64,000 bases of DNA from Sporolactobacillus sp. THM7-4 (GCF_004153165.1 NZ_SEMD01000006.1:62001-126000); one strand, 5' to 3'. Shown: positions 55,988-63,978, counted from the first letter of the stretch. Made by a program: numbers and translations. Notes: generated by a model not told the origin, from the sequence alone.

Positions 55988-57019
55988 ATGATGTATCGTC
56001 AACCGCGCATCTTTCTGGTATTAACTGCAGCATTGCTGAGTCTTTTCCTGCTACTCGCGGGATGCGGCGCCCAGGACCGCGAGCCGACCGGCGTGAAGTA
56101 TGTCGGCAGCAAATCGGAGCTGAACAAGACGGTAAAGAAAACCGAGACTGTAAAGAGAGAGCTTTATTTAGAGAATGAGTACGGACGGCTTGCCCCGCAG
56201 ATGGTTGCTCTTCCGGTGTCGGATGCTCCGGCAAAACAGGTCCTGGAATATCTTGTAAAAGAGGGTCCGGTCACTGATCTTTTGCCCAATGGTTTTCAGG
56301 CTGTACTTCCGCCCGACACGATGGTAAGAAGTGCCGTTCTGGATCGCAGGGGCAATATGACAGCTGATTTTTCCAAAGATTTTTTGGATGCGCCTGCAAA
56401 TGAGCAGGACCAAATTGTTCAGTCGATCGTCTGGACACTGACCCAGTTTGACTCCGTTAAAAAGGTTACGATCAGTGTGGACGGCAGAAATCTTAACGAG
56501 TGGCCGAACACTAAGCGGCCGATTAGCCAGGGGCTTTCACGTTCGGACGGAATCAACACAACGTTCAGCGGTGTGGCGGATATTTCAGGCAGCGAGCCGT
56601 TAACGGTTTACTATCTGTCTTCGAACAAAGGCCATACCTACTATGTTCCCGTTACGGTACGAGTCGCAAAAACATCAAAAGAAACGGACAGACTCGCAAG
56701 TTTAGTTAATGCGATGATTCATGAGCCGGAAGGCAGTGAATTTATTTCGATCTTTAATCCGGGGACGGCTTTGGTCGAAAAACCGGTAGTGGAGAACGGC
56801 GTGGTTCATCTTCACTTTAATAATGATCTATTTACAAACAGCGATTCAAAAACAGTCAGCGATGCCGCTCTGCGCTGTCTCATTTTAACGCTGACCGGAG
56901 AAGACGGTATACAAAAAGTCTCGATCAAAGTCGGCGACTCGAGCAAAGTCATGCTGGAATCAGGTAAGAAACTTTCAGGTCCTGTTTCGCGGAATATGGT
57001 CGTCCGGTCCGGGCTGTAA
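55988..57019 (+). CDS. gerM: Germination/sporulation lipoprotein GerM
   Basis: Lipoprotein with two tandem GerMN domains (343 residues). In Bacillus subtilis GerM acts at the engulfment-channel stage of sporulation and is needed for germination. The lipobox LLAGC puts the acylated cysteine near residue 24. GerMN repeats begin near residues 60 ([18 protein letters not shown]) and 200 ([20 protein letters not shown]). ATG 55988 lies six bases after AGGGAGGG; 55991 is possible. It starts the gerM-rph-rdgB-ysnB cluster. Confidence 0.92.
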   Translation: MMYRQPRIFLVLTAALLSLFLLLAGCGAQDREPTGVKYVGSKSELNKTVKKTETVKRELYLENEYGRLAPQMVALPVSDAPAKQVLEYLVKEGPVTDLLPNGFQAVLPPDTMVRSAVLDRRGNMTADFSKDFLDAPANEQDQIVQSIVWTLTQFDSVKKVTISVDGRNLNEWPNTKRPISQGLSRSDGINTTFSGVADISGSEPLTVYYLSSNKGHTYYVPVTVRVAKTSKETDRLASLVNAMIHEPEGSEFISIFNPGTALVEKPVVENGVVHLHFNNDLFTNSDSKTVSDAALRCLILTLTGEDGIQKVSIKVGDSSKVMLESGKKLSGPVSRNMVVRSGL

Positions 57020-57230
57020 TGTAATGACTTTCAGAAAATATGGTATAGTAATAGGGGTGGCTGTGCTGCCCCTGTTTTTCACTATAAGTAAGATAACGAA
57101 AAAAATGCCGCGAAAAAAATCGTGTAGAAGTTCAACCGGCGCCAGGAGCTCAGCTTCGTCAAGCTTTCTTTACAGTGTGCCCAACGTTCGCGGAAGTGTT
57201 AAATATAAGTACGTGGAGGAAATGCAATCG

Positions 57231-57971
57231 ATGAGACCAGATGGAAGAGCAAGTGATGAACTTCGACCCGTTCAAATAAAGCCTGACTTTACCATACATC
57301 CGGAAGGCTCTGTTCTGATGACAGTCGGACAGACAAAAGTGATTTGCAATGCCAGTATTGAGGACAGAGTCCCGCCTTTTATGCGTGGCCAGAAAAAAGG
57401 GTGGATTACCGCAGAGTATGCGATGCTTCCGAGAGCGACACCCGAACGCAATGTACGGGAATCGGTACGGGGAAAGGTGACCGGGAGAACCATGGAAATC
57501 CAGAGACTGATCGGCCGTGCGCTCCGCTCAGTGGTTTCTCTCGAAGACATGGGAGAGCGGACGCTCTGGATCGACTGTGATGTCATCCAGGCCGACGGAG
57601 GAACACGGACTGCATCCATAACCGGAGCTTTCGTTGCTATGGTACTCGCTTTTAAGAAAGTTCTTGAAAAGAAACAAATTAAAAAAATGCCAATCAAGTC
57701 TTATCTTGCAGCAACTTCCGTCGGTCTCCATCCGGTATACGGGCCGATTCTCGATTTATGTTACAAGGAAGACTCGACAACGGATGTAGATATGAATATT
57801 GTCATGACCGGAAAAGGAGAATTTGTCGAGATTCAGGGTACTGGCGAAGAAGCGACATTCAGTGATGAACAGCTGGCTACTATGCTCCGGCTGGCCAAAA
57901 AGGGAATTCACGAATTGATTGATGTTGAACAATCAATTATCGGAGAGATTCTTGCTCAACAGAAGGTGTGA
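57231..57971 (+). CDS. rph: Ribonuclease PH
   Basis: Phosphorolytic 3'-5' exoribonuclease for tRNA trimming (246 residues). The start [14 protein letters not shown], then [19 protein letters not shown], the RNA-contacting [26 protein letters not shown], and the phosphate-binding [14 protein letters not shown] and catalytic [15 protein letters not shown] are all present. ATG 57231 is ten bases after GTGGAGGA; ATG 57222 is too close to it. The gap 57020-57230 has TATAGTAAT-type sequences at about 57042 but no clear promoter. Confidence 0.95.
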   Translation: MRPDGRASDELRPVQIKPDFTIHPEGSVLMTVGQTKVICNASIEDRVPPFMRGQKKGWITAEYAMLPRATPERNVRESVRGKVTGRTMEIQRLIGRALRSVVSLEDMGERTLWIDCDVIQADGGTRTASITGAFVAMVLAFKKVLEKKQIKKMPIKSYLAATSVGLHPVYGPILDLCYKEDSTTDVDMNIVMTGKGEFVEIQGTGEEATFSDEQLATMLRLAKKGIHELIDVEQSIIGEILAQQKV

Positions 57972-57978
57972 ATGCAAA

Positions 57979-58584
57979 GTGAATCAAGTAGTGATAGCCT
58001 CAAATAACCAGGGAAAGATCAAAGAGATCAAAGCATTGTTGGCCGATTTTGATGTAGACATCCGCTCACTGAAAGATCTGGGTGTTGATATTAACGTACC
58101 GGAGACAGGGACAACATTTCAGGAGAATGCCCGTCTTAAGGCTGAAACTTTGTCTAATCAGCTGAACATGATAACGATTGCCGATGATTCAGGCCTTGTC
58201 GTCGATGCGCTTAACGGAGAGCCCGGTATTTTTTCCGCGCGCTATTCAGGACCGGAAAAAAACAGTGAAAAAAATATTAAAAAACTGCTCAGCAGGCTGG
58301 ATGGTGTTCCACCAGAAAAACGTACCGCTCATTTTGTCTGTGTCATCGCGCTGAGCCAGCCTGGAAAAACGACCTGTTTTGCGCAGGGACGCTGTGACGG
58401 CATGATTACAACCGAAAAAAGAGGACAGAACGGTTTCGGTTACGATCCTGTTTTCCTGGTCCCGGATAAGCATCTGACTTTTGCAGAGATGGGCGAGAAA
58501 GATAAGAATGAAATCAGCCATCGCGCACGTGCGCTTCAGCAGTTGCGTGACAACTGGCGCAACTGGGTGGGTACGGATCAATGA
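57979..58584 (+). CDS. rdgB: dITP/XTP pyrophosphatase
   Basis: Removes non-canonical purine nucleoside triphosphates (201 residues), ysnA in Bacillus subtilis. VIASNNQGKIKEIKALL at the N-terminus, FQENARLKAETLSNQ, ADDSGLVVDAL with the metal-binding acidic residues, GIFSARYSG and GYDPVFLVPD are the Ham1 family motifs. GTG 57979 follows AAGGTG. It starts eight bases after rph and overlaps ysnB by four bases. Confidence 0.94.
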   Translation: MNQVVIASNNQGKIKEIKALLADFDVDIRSLKDLGVDINVPETGTTFQENARLKAETLSNQLNMITIADDSGLVVDALNGEPGIFSARYSGPEKNSEKNIKKLLSRLDGVPPEKRTAHFVCVIALSQPGKTTCFAQGRCDGMITTEKRGQNGFGYDPVFLVPDKHLTFAEMGEKDKNEISHRARALQQLRDNWRNWVGTDQ

Positions 58585-59102
58585 AGTGGCTGATTGTCAG
58601 TGATACGCATGGTTTAACCAGGGAAGTGGCTGAGCTGAAAAGGCGGTACAAAGGCGAGGTGGAAGCCTTTATCCATTGCGGCGACTCGGAGCTGAAACCA
58701 GGTGCTGCAGAAATGGACGATTATCTTACCGTCGAAGGAAACTGCGATTTACCTGGAGCCTATCCGAATGAAATTGCCCAGTCAATCGGCCCTCTTAAAT
58801 TTTTCATCACGCATGGACATCTTCTCGATGTCAGGCAGTCGCCTGCCAAACTGATTTACAGGGGCCTTGAAGAAAAAGCTCGTATTGTTTGTTATGGCCA
58901 TACGCATATAGCGGGGACATTTAAGGAAGACGGAATCATCTTCATCAATCCGGGAAGCCTGCATCTGCCGAGAAATTATCGTGAGGGTACATATGTCGTA
59001 CTTGATTCAGACCCGAATATTAAGGAGATCAGGGTGAATTATTTTAATTTTTCAGGGATCCCTGTGAACCAGTTTTCAAAGAAGTTTTCGTTGGAAAACT
59101 GA
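58581..59102 (+). CDS. ysnB: YfcE/MJ0936-type metallophosphoesterase
   Basis: Calcineurin-like phosphodiesterase (173 residues). Metal-binding motifs SDTHG, HCGDSEL, VEGNCD, ITHGH and YGHTHIAG occur in the family order. ATG 58581 overlaps the rdgB stop, as in the gerM-rph-ysnA-ysnB operon of Bacillus subtilis. The physiological substrate is unknown. Confidence 0.92.
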   Translation: MKWLIVSDTHGLTREVAELKRRYKGEVEAFIHCGDSELKPGAAEMDDYLTVEGNCDLPGAYPNEIAQSIGPLKFFITHGHLLDVRQSPAKLIYRGLEEKARIVCYGHTHIAGTFKEDGIIFINPGSLHLPRNYREGTYVVLDSDPNIKEIRVNYFNFSGIPVNQFSKKFSLEN

Positions 59103-59141
59103 AACGCAGTAAAAAAAGAGTCTAAAACCGGGGTGATGTTC

Positions 59142-59636
59142 GTGATCATCAGAGAGGCAAAAATAGACGACTTGCCGGACATGCTGGATATTTATAACGA
59201 TGCCGTCCGTACTCTGACTGCTACCTTCGATATAGAGGAACAATCTCTTGAAGAGAGACGGGGGTGGTACCAGAGCCATAGCGAGCGGTATCCGTTGATC
59301 GTTGCGGAATCTGATGGAAAAGTCGTCGGATATTGTTCATTGTCAAAATACCGGGAAAAAAAGGCCTATATCCATTCGGTTGAATTGTCCATCTATATTT
59401 CGAAAGATTATCGCAGAAAGGGTATCGGAACACGCCTGATGAAGGAAATCATTGCCCGTGCACAGAAACTGAAGTATCACACGATCATCTCCGGTATTAC
59501 AGGGGGAAACGGCGGAAGCCAGGCTCTCCATGAAAAATTTGGGTTCAGCTACATCGGATGCTTTCGGGAAGTGGGTTTTAAATTCGGCAAGTGGCAGGAT
59601 GTCCACTTTTACCAACTGATCGTTGATAGAAATTAG
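59142..59636 (+). CDS. GNAT acetyltransferase, phosphinothricin-acetyltransferase-like
   Basis: N-acetyltransferase with a single GNAT domain (164 residues from GTG 59142). IREAKIDDLPDMLDIYNDAV at the start, SVELSIYISKDYRRKGIGTRLMKEII with the acetyl-CoA loop RRKGIG, and ISGITGGNGGSQALHEKFGFSYIGCFREVGFKFGKWQDV match the Pat/YwnH group. The substrate is probably a small amine or amino acid analogue. ATG 59136 is an alternative start; GGGGTGAT (59130-59137) favours 59142. Confidence 0.88.
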   Translation: MIIREAKIDDLPDMLDIYNDAVRTLTATFDIEEQSLEERRGWYQSHSERYPLIVAESDGKVVGYCSLSKYREKKAYIHSVELSIYISKDYRRKGIGTRLMKEIIARAQKLKYHTIISGITGGNGGSQALHEKFGFSYIGCFREVGFKFGKWQDVHFYQLIVDRN

Positions 59637-59689
59637 TATCACCGAAACAGGGCAGGTCGAAATTTTACAGGGTTTTTCGCTTTAATATT

Positions 59690-59715
59690 AAAAACCAGGA
59701 GAAATCCTGGTTTTT
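59690..59715 (+). terminator. Bidirectional intrinsic terminator
   Basis: A perfect 11-bp stem AAAAACCAGGA/TCCTGGTTTTT with a GAAA tetraloop. A- and T-runs on both sides let it end the acetyltransferase transcript and the convergent coat gene. Confidence 0.85.
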
Positions 59716-59777
59716 AAATTTTGGAGGAAATATAAAAGATCAGAGATGAGCGATATCTCGTATCAGATAAACTGAGG

Positions 59778-59820
59778 CTCAGTTTAAGTCCAGGGACTTA
59801 ACTGAGTCATGTATTTTTTT
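59778..59820 (+). terminator. Second hairpin with T-run
   Basis: CTCAGTTTAAGTC pairs with GACTTAACTGAG (one bulge), followed seven bases later by TTTTTTT. AAACTGAG at 59769-59776 can alternatively pair with CTCAGTTT at 59778-59785. Confidence 0.45.
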
Positions 59821-60322
59821 ACTTCGTAAGGGCTTTATTAGCAAGGCTTATATCATTTTGTAGTAAACGTTTTAAATCGTATGAAGGGTAATATTCTTTT
59901 TCATTCATATAGTTAAAAATTTTTGCATGAAGCTCAATTGCTCCGAGAAGGTGCCTGAGTAAAACTTTTCTGACCGCCGGCGTAGATGTCTCGGTGATGG
60001 CGAGGGCATAATTTCTAACCGAAACTTTAGCTAACCCTAAAAGATCTCCGACAAAAAAACTGGAAAGCTCCTCCCCCATTTCTTTTCCTTTTCTCTCCAT
60101 AAGCGGGGCCATCGGGTAAAACTGCAGAAGTTCGCGTATATTTCTGCTTATTCCATCAATAGCCGTCTTGTAAAGGTGTTTTAACTCAGGATCGGCTACT
60201 TCAGGATATGTCTTTTTTAATTTCATGAGTCCAATCGACTGAAACGCAACCAGTTCATGAATTTCCAATGTTTCGTGCCAGGCAAGATGATCGGCTGAGA
60301 GATTGGGATAATTGTTATTCAT
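59819..60322 (-). CDS. CotF-like spore coat protein
   Basis: Ferritin-like helical protein of the Coat F family (167 residues). The C-terminal half has the family pattern VRNYALAITETSTPAVRKVLLRHLLGAIELHAKIFNYMNEKEYYPSYDL; the N-terminal half has WHETLEIHELVAFQSIGLMKLKKTY. ATG 60322 follows AGGAGGA on the minus strand. It may be a coat protein or a related cytoplasmic spore protein such as YhcQ; no clear sporulation promoter was found upstream. Confidence 0.8.
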   Translation of the reverse strand: MNNNYPNLSADHLAWHETLEIHELVAFQSIGLMKLKKTYPEVADPELKHLYKTAIDGISRNIRELLQFYPMAPLMERKGKEMGEELSSFFVGDLLGLAKVSVRNYALAITETSTPAVRKVLLRHLLGAIELHAKIFNYMNEKEYYPSYDLKRLLQNDISLANKALTK

Positions 60323-60550
60323 TTATCTTCCTCCTGTCTGGAATTTACTTGATACCCTATTCAGAAGATGGGCAGCGGAAAGTTGTCCAGCTTATTTTTG
60401 GGCGCTATAACCTGGTTGGGCAGTCAAAAGTTCTCTAAGAAATGTCATTCGTCGTCTAATGCAGGCATTTCCTGCTTTTCATGAATGATTTGAGTTATTA
60501 AACGACGGCTTCGGGCAAACAGGCAAAAAATCGATTGGCACAAATCGCCC

Positions 60551-61621
60551 CAACTGCCGGACGAAGCGGTTAAACTGCCGGACGAAGCGGCTCAACTGCC
60601 GGACCAGCTGGTTAAACTGCCGGACGAAGCGGTTAAACTGCCGATAGCACGAGCTAAACTGCCGATAGAGCCGGCTCAACTGCCGATAGAAGAGGCTCAA
60701 CTGCCGATAGGATCGGCTCAACTGCCGATAGAGCCGGCCCAACTGCCGATAGGAGCAGCTCAACTGCCGATAGAGCCGGCCCAACTGCCGATAGAGCCGG
60801 CCCAACTGCCGATAGGATCGCCTCAACTGCCGATAAAAGTGGCTCAACTGCCGATAGAAGGAGCTCAACTGCCGATAGAGCCGGCTCAACTGCCGATAGA
60901 AGGAGCTCAACTGCCGATAGAGCCGGCTCAACTGCCGATAGAGCCGGCTCAACTGCCGATAAGAGCGGCTCAACTGCCGATAAAAGTGGCTGAACTGCCG
61001 ATAGAAGGAGCTCAACTGCCGATAGAGCCGGCTCAACTGCCGGACGAAGCGGCTCAACTGCCGATAGAAGCGGCTGAACTGCCGATAGAAGGAGCACAAC
61101 TGCCGATAAAAGTGGCTCAACTGCCGATAGAGCCGGCCCAACTGCCGATAGGATCGCCTCAACTGCCGATAAAAGTGGCTCAACTGCCGATAGAAGGAGC
61201 TCAACTGCCGATAGAGCCGGCCCAACTGCCGATAGGATCGCCTCAACTGCCGATAGAAGGAGCTCAACTGCCGATAAGAGCGGCTCAACTGCCGATAGAA
61301 GGAGCTCAACTGCCGATAAGAGCGGCTCAACTGCCGATAGGAGCAGCTCAACTGCCGATAGGAGCAGCTGAACTGCCGATAAAAGTGGCTCAACTGCCGA
61401 TAGAAGGAGCACAACTGCCGATATGACGAGCTCAACTGCCGATAGAGCCGGCCCAACTGCCGATAGGATCGGCTCAACTGCCGATAGAAGGAGCTCAACT
61501 GCCGATAGAAGGAGCTCAACTGCCGATAAAAGTGGCTCAACTGCCGATAGGATCGGCTCAACTGCCGATAGAAGAGGCTCAACTGCCGATAGAAGGAGCA
61601 CAACTGCCGATAGAGCCTGCT
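60551..61621. repeat. Array of 51 tandem 21-bp repeats
   Basis: The array is exactly 51 units of 21 bp with no insertion or deletion. Each unit has a 12-base near-constant part, CAACTGCCGATA in most units, and a 9-base part drawn from about 14 words such as GAGCCGGCT, GAAGGAGCT, AAAGTGGCT, GGATCGGCT and AGAGCGGCT. Units 1-4 and 24 carry the variant CAACTGCCGGAC (unit 3 also differs further). Because 21 is a multiple of three and no stop arises, long open frames appear on both strands (QLPIEPA, YRQLSSF, SAVEPLL heptads); they lack ribosome sites and are judged artefacts. The flanks 60323-60550 and 61622-61784 hold no recognised gene. Function unknown. Confidence 0.97.
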
Positions 61622-61784
61622 AACTACATTCGTTCTCAGATTATTCCTCCACAGTACCATCTGATTCAGAAAATAATCACTTAATAAAATTGCAAGCAAA
61701 TTATTCTGTTGGGTTTTATCTTAAAAGAACATCGCATACACCTAAATGAAGAGTACTCATTTTTAATAAAGTGGAGGGATTGAT

Positions 61785-62063
61785 ATGGGGTTTGCAGACA
61801 AGGCAAATGAAATGATCACCGGGATTCTGATTATTTCTTCAATCATTACACCCGTTATCACTGCGGTTGTACAGGCTGTAAAAAGAGCTGGATTGATCGG
61901 TGACAACTTTTTGCCATTAACGGCTTTCGGTATCGGCCTTTTTCTCGGATTTTGCTCCTCGTCTATTTTCACTGATGCGCCGATGGCTTATCTTATCTGG
62001 GCCGGGGGGATCAGCGGCCTCGCGGCAACCGGATTATTTGAAAATTTTAAAAACCGCTCGTGA
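61785..62063 (+). CDS. Holin-like small membrane protein
   Basis: A 92-residue protein with an N-terminal hydrophobic helix (ILIISSIITPVITAVVQAVKRAG), a short polar turn (LIGDNFLP), a second helix LTAFGIGLFLGFCSS, a third hydrophobic stretch around AYLIWAGGISGLAATGLF and a charged end ENFKNRS. This layout recalls phage holins of the A118/Hol44 kind. GGAGG lies nine bases before ATG 61785. No endolysin or other phage gene is near, so it may be a domesticated or unrelated membrane protein. Confidence 0.7.
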   Translation: MGFADKANEMITGILIISSIITPVITAVVQAVKRAGLIGDNFLPLTAFGIGLFLGFCSSSIFTDAPMAYLIWAGGISGLAATGLFENFKNRS

Positions 62064-62200
62064 CAGTCAGCAAACCATGGGAATCATCGTCGGTCCCGCG
62101 AATATATCGTCGGTATTTGAACTATATTTAAACGGTCGTGCGAAAGTATTGCCGAAACTCAGCATTTATCATTAGTCGTGTGAATATTAGAAATAAACAA

Positions 62201-62236
62201 ATAAACCCTCTGTTACGGAAAGAACAGAGGGTTTAT
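62201..62236 (+). terminator. Bidirectional terminator
   Basis: A perfect 14-bp stem ATAAACCCTCTGTT/AACAGAGGGTTTAT (62201-62214, 62223-62236) stands between convergent small genes. Confidence 0.8.
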
Positions 62237-62284
62237 TCAGGATTTGAATAAATCTGATTACGACAAGCCCAAACCTTCAGGCGG

Positions 62285-62470
62285 TCAGCTTTGTGGATTA
62301 AAAGCGCCGGCAACCTGCTGCGCCGTCTTACCGATCTGTTCCATCGGCTGCTGTACAAATTGCGGAAGATTGTTCTGGCTATTTCTCAGCCAATAAAAAG
62401 TTGCAGCCCCGGCCCCGCATGCTGCTAAAAACGGCAAAAAGTTTCCCATCATGTTTCCTTGCTGTGCCAT
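62285..62470 (-). CDS. Small membrane protein of unknown function
   Basis: A 61-residue protein, unrecognised. One hydrophobic segment at about 9-25 (GNFLPFLAACGAGAATFYWLR) is followed by a Gln/Asn-rich amphipathic tail (NNLPQFVQQPMEQIGKTAQQ). ATG 62470 lies eight bases after AGGAGG on the minus strand; the in-frame GTG 62479 overlaps that site. A terminator follows. The good ribosome site makes it a likely gene; small proteins of this kind are common in spore formers, but that link is only a guess. Confidence 0.65.
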   Translation of the reverse strand: MAQQGNMMGNFLPFLAACGAGAATFYWLRNSQNNLPQFVQQPMEQIGKTAQQVAGAFNPQS

Positions 62471-62660
62471 ACCATTCACCTCCTCATTTTAGTACGTTGT
62501 TATTATGGTTTCCTCAGGTTGAAAAATGTCATGTAAAAACAGGAAGTTGAGGCATATTATTTGTAACTAAAGACCTTTTATGTTAAAAAAAGGAAATAAT
62601 ATTGTGAATGTTTTTGGAGAAAGGTAAGAAAATAATCAGGAGCAAAAAACAGCGGTATCT

Positions 62661-62738
62661 GTGGGGTTCCAGGGTGAGGCCAAGCTGCGAAGTACTGAGC
62701 GAGGAGGATTGCGGATCACCCGCGGAAAGCGTTAGGCG
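62661..62738. repeat. Decayed copy of a Bacillales intergenic repeat
   Basis: The stretch with CCAGGGTGAGGC, GAGGAGGATTGCGG and CACCCGCGGAAAGCG resembles a GC-rich intergenic element common in Bacillaceae genomes, recognisable by CCGCGGAAAGCG; the resemblance is from memory. GCGG-ATCAC-CCGC can form a small hairpin. The gap 62471-62905 shows nothing else recognised. Confidence 0.4.
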
Positions 62739-62905
62739 AAAAAAAGACACAGGCTTAGCGGAGCCTTGCTAAAAGAATGGATAAGTCCCGGTATGTCCAT
62801 TCCGATAATGTGAGGTTAAAGACGTATCAGAAAGGAAAAAGGCACCCGGGTGCAAAGGTGCCCTTTAAAGGAAGTATCGATCATGAGCTTAGTTGGATAC
62901 GGCAA

Positions 62906-63001
62906 TTAATACCAGAATGCTGCACCAACAATAATCAAAAGAATAAACAGAACAACGAGCAATGCAAATCCACTGCCATATCCGTATCTAGCATAACTCA
63001 C
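62906..63001 (-). CDS. YjcZ-like sporulation miniprotein
   Basis: A 31-residue protein with a Gly/Tyr-rich start (MSYARYGYGSGF) and a single hydrophobic helix (ALLVVLFILLIIVGAAF) ending in WY. This is the pattern of the YjcZ family of tiny spore membrane proteins. The start GTG 63001 lies seven bases after GGAGGGGAGGTG on the minus strand, a very strong site, and the reading frame ends with TAA at 62906-62908. A plus-strand frame at 62777-63007 lies across it but has no ribosome site. Confidence 0.82.
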   Translation of the reverse strand: MSYARYGYGSGFALLVVLFILLIIVGAAFWY

Positions 63002-63030
63002 AGGTGAACACCTCCCCTCCAGTGATAATG

Positions 63031-63058
63031 CAGTATATGAGTAAATAGCCGTGAGTGT
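63031..63058 (-). promoter_or_regulatory. Possible SigK promoter of the YjcZ-like gene
   Basis: On the minus strand AC (63058-63057), 17 bp, CATATACTG (63039-63031) is close to the SigK pattern AC-N16/17-CATANNNTA. Confidence 0.35.
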
Positions 63059-63520
63059 AATGGTGAAAAAGCCTATTTAGGTCTAAATGAGCACCAAATC
63101 AATAAAGAGCCACGTAACGGATTGTCGTGAACAAACAGGACGCCGTATTGAAACATGGAAAGTTTTCTGTGACGTTCATTCAGTGAACATTGATGATGAG
63201 TCATTCTGACTGCGTTTTCACAATTATTTGTTTTCAAAATGAAATTGAAGGGTATTAATATTTTAGCGCGAACGCTTAGTACCTTTATTGTTTTACTGTT
63301 CATAGCCCGTTTTTCAGGAAAAAGGCAATTAACTCATTTAAAAGTTTCGGATTTATGCTAACTTTTTTCGGAAAATGCGAATATTTTTTCTACATCGCCT
63401 GGTGCTTTACTATTTTGCCGAAAAGTAAGTTCCGGAGCGGAATTCTCCGGAAAAAAGGACATCTCTGATGATTTAAGCAATAAGTAACTTACCACCTTTA
63501 ATTGATCTGAATGCGTCAAA
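63059..63520. other. Long intergenic region without a recognised gene
   Basis: No frame with a ribosome site was found on either strand. Two short inverted repeats occur: GTTCA/TGAAC near 63164-63178 and TTCCGGAG/CTCCGGAA at 63430-63437 and 63445-63452. The second has As, not Ts, after it on the plus strand and so is not a plus-strand terminator. Confidence 0.6.
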
Positions 63521-63524
63521 CACC

Positions 63525-63553
63525 TTGTACGGACAGGGTATGAGATGTATAAT
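63525..63553 (+). promoter_or_regulatory. SigA promoter of a short transcription unit
   Basis: TTGTAC (63525-63530), 17 bp, TATAAT (63548-63553). The predicted start near 63560 meets the cre site directly. Confidence 0.65.
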
Positions 63554-63560
63554 ATAGGTG

Positions 63561-63574
63561 TGAAAGCGCTAACA
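63561..63574 (+). promoter_or_regulatory. Perfect cre site (CcpA)
   Basis: TGAAAGCGCTAACA matches all 14 positions of TGWAANCGNTNWCA. Its place at the transcription start predicts strong carbon catabolite repression. Confidence 0.85.
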
Positions 63575-63601
63575 ATTATTTTTTGAAGGAGTGTGAGTGG
63601 G

Positions 63602-63700
63602 ATGATTTTATCAGTATTTGGTACTGTATGTGCCATTGTTCCAGTCATAGCCGCCATTTTTTGGGATCGATATCATACAAAAGCACAGCAGAAGAACTGA
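63602..63700 (+). CDS. 32-residue membrane peptide under CcpA control
   Basis: A short frame MILSVFGTVCAIVPVIAAIFW-DRYHTKAQQKN: one hydrophobic helix (residues 2-21) and a basic tail. AAGGAG (63586-63591) lies ten bases before ATG 63602; the in-frame GTG 63593 is too close to it. The gene stands alone between a promoter with a perfect cre site and a terminator. I do not recognise a family. It could be a small transporter subunit, a toxin-like peptide, or the coding part of a dual-function regulatory RNA. Confidence 0.65.
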   Translation: MILSVFGTVCAIVPVIAAIFWDRYHTKAQQKN

Positions 63701-63749
63701 CGGATTAAGCAGATACACTATTTGAAAAATTATAGTTGGAATACCGACC

Positions 63750-63784
63750 GCTCATACCTGGAAAAAACCGGGCGTGAGCTTTTT
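63750..63784 (+). terminator. Intrinsic terminator of the short unit
   Basis: A 12-bp stem with one mismatch (63750-63761 with 63768-63779), loop AAAAAA, then five Ts. Confidence 0.75.
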
Positions 63785-63903
63785 CGTATTTGAGGTAAGA
63801 AAGCCGGTTTAAAATTATTTTTTTGTTCTCTGAGAAGAAATTTGTTCTTGTGAAATTTAGTTATGTGTTAATGCTACCTGATTTTATCCAAAAGTTGACG
63901 GTA

Positions 63904-63932
63904 TTGCCTGTCCAGTAATTGCCAGATATAAT
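63904..63932 (+). promoter_or_regulatory. SigA promoter near the right edge
   Basis: TTGCCT (63904-63909), 17 bp, TATAAT (63927-63932). Between the preceding terminator and this promoter nothing was recognised. Confidence 0.55.
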
Positions 63933-63978
63933 GTCCATAGGGAGTTATTGAATAGCGAGATAGGAGTGGCTTTGAATC

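Noticed and set aside
60551-61621. CRISPR array
   Set aside because: The constant part is 12 bases, the variable part 9 bases, and the variable words recur many times. No cas gene is near.
60479-61699. A 406-codon minus-strand frame of YRQLSxx heptads
   Set aside because: It begins at a TTG without a ribosome site, exists only because 21 bp is a multiple of three, and two other frames (SAVEPLL on minus, QLPIEPA on plus) are open over the same DNA. Changes between units show no coding bias in any frame.
61785-62063. Prophage
   Set aside because: Only one holin-like gene; no integrase, structural or lysis partner genes in the window.
62777-63007. Plus-strand frame of 76 codons across the YjcZ-like gene
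   Set aside because: No ribosome site, low-complexity product; the minus-strand frame has an optimal ribosome site and a recognisable family pattern.
63430-63452. Terminator
   Set aside because: The stem TTCCGGAG/CTCCGGAA is followed by As on the plus strand and by CTTACTT on the minus strand.
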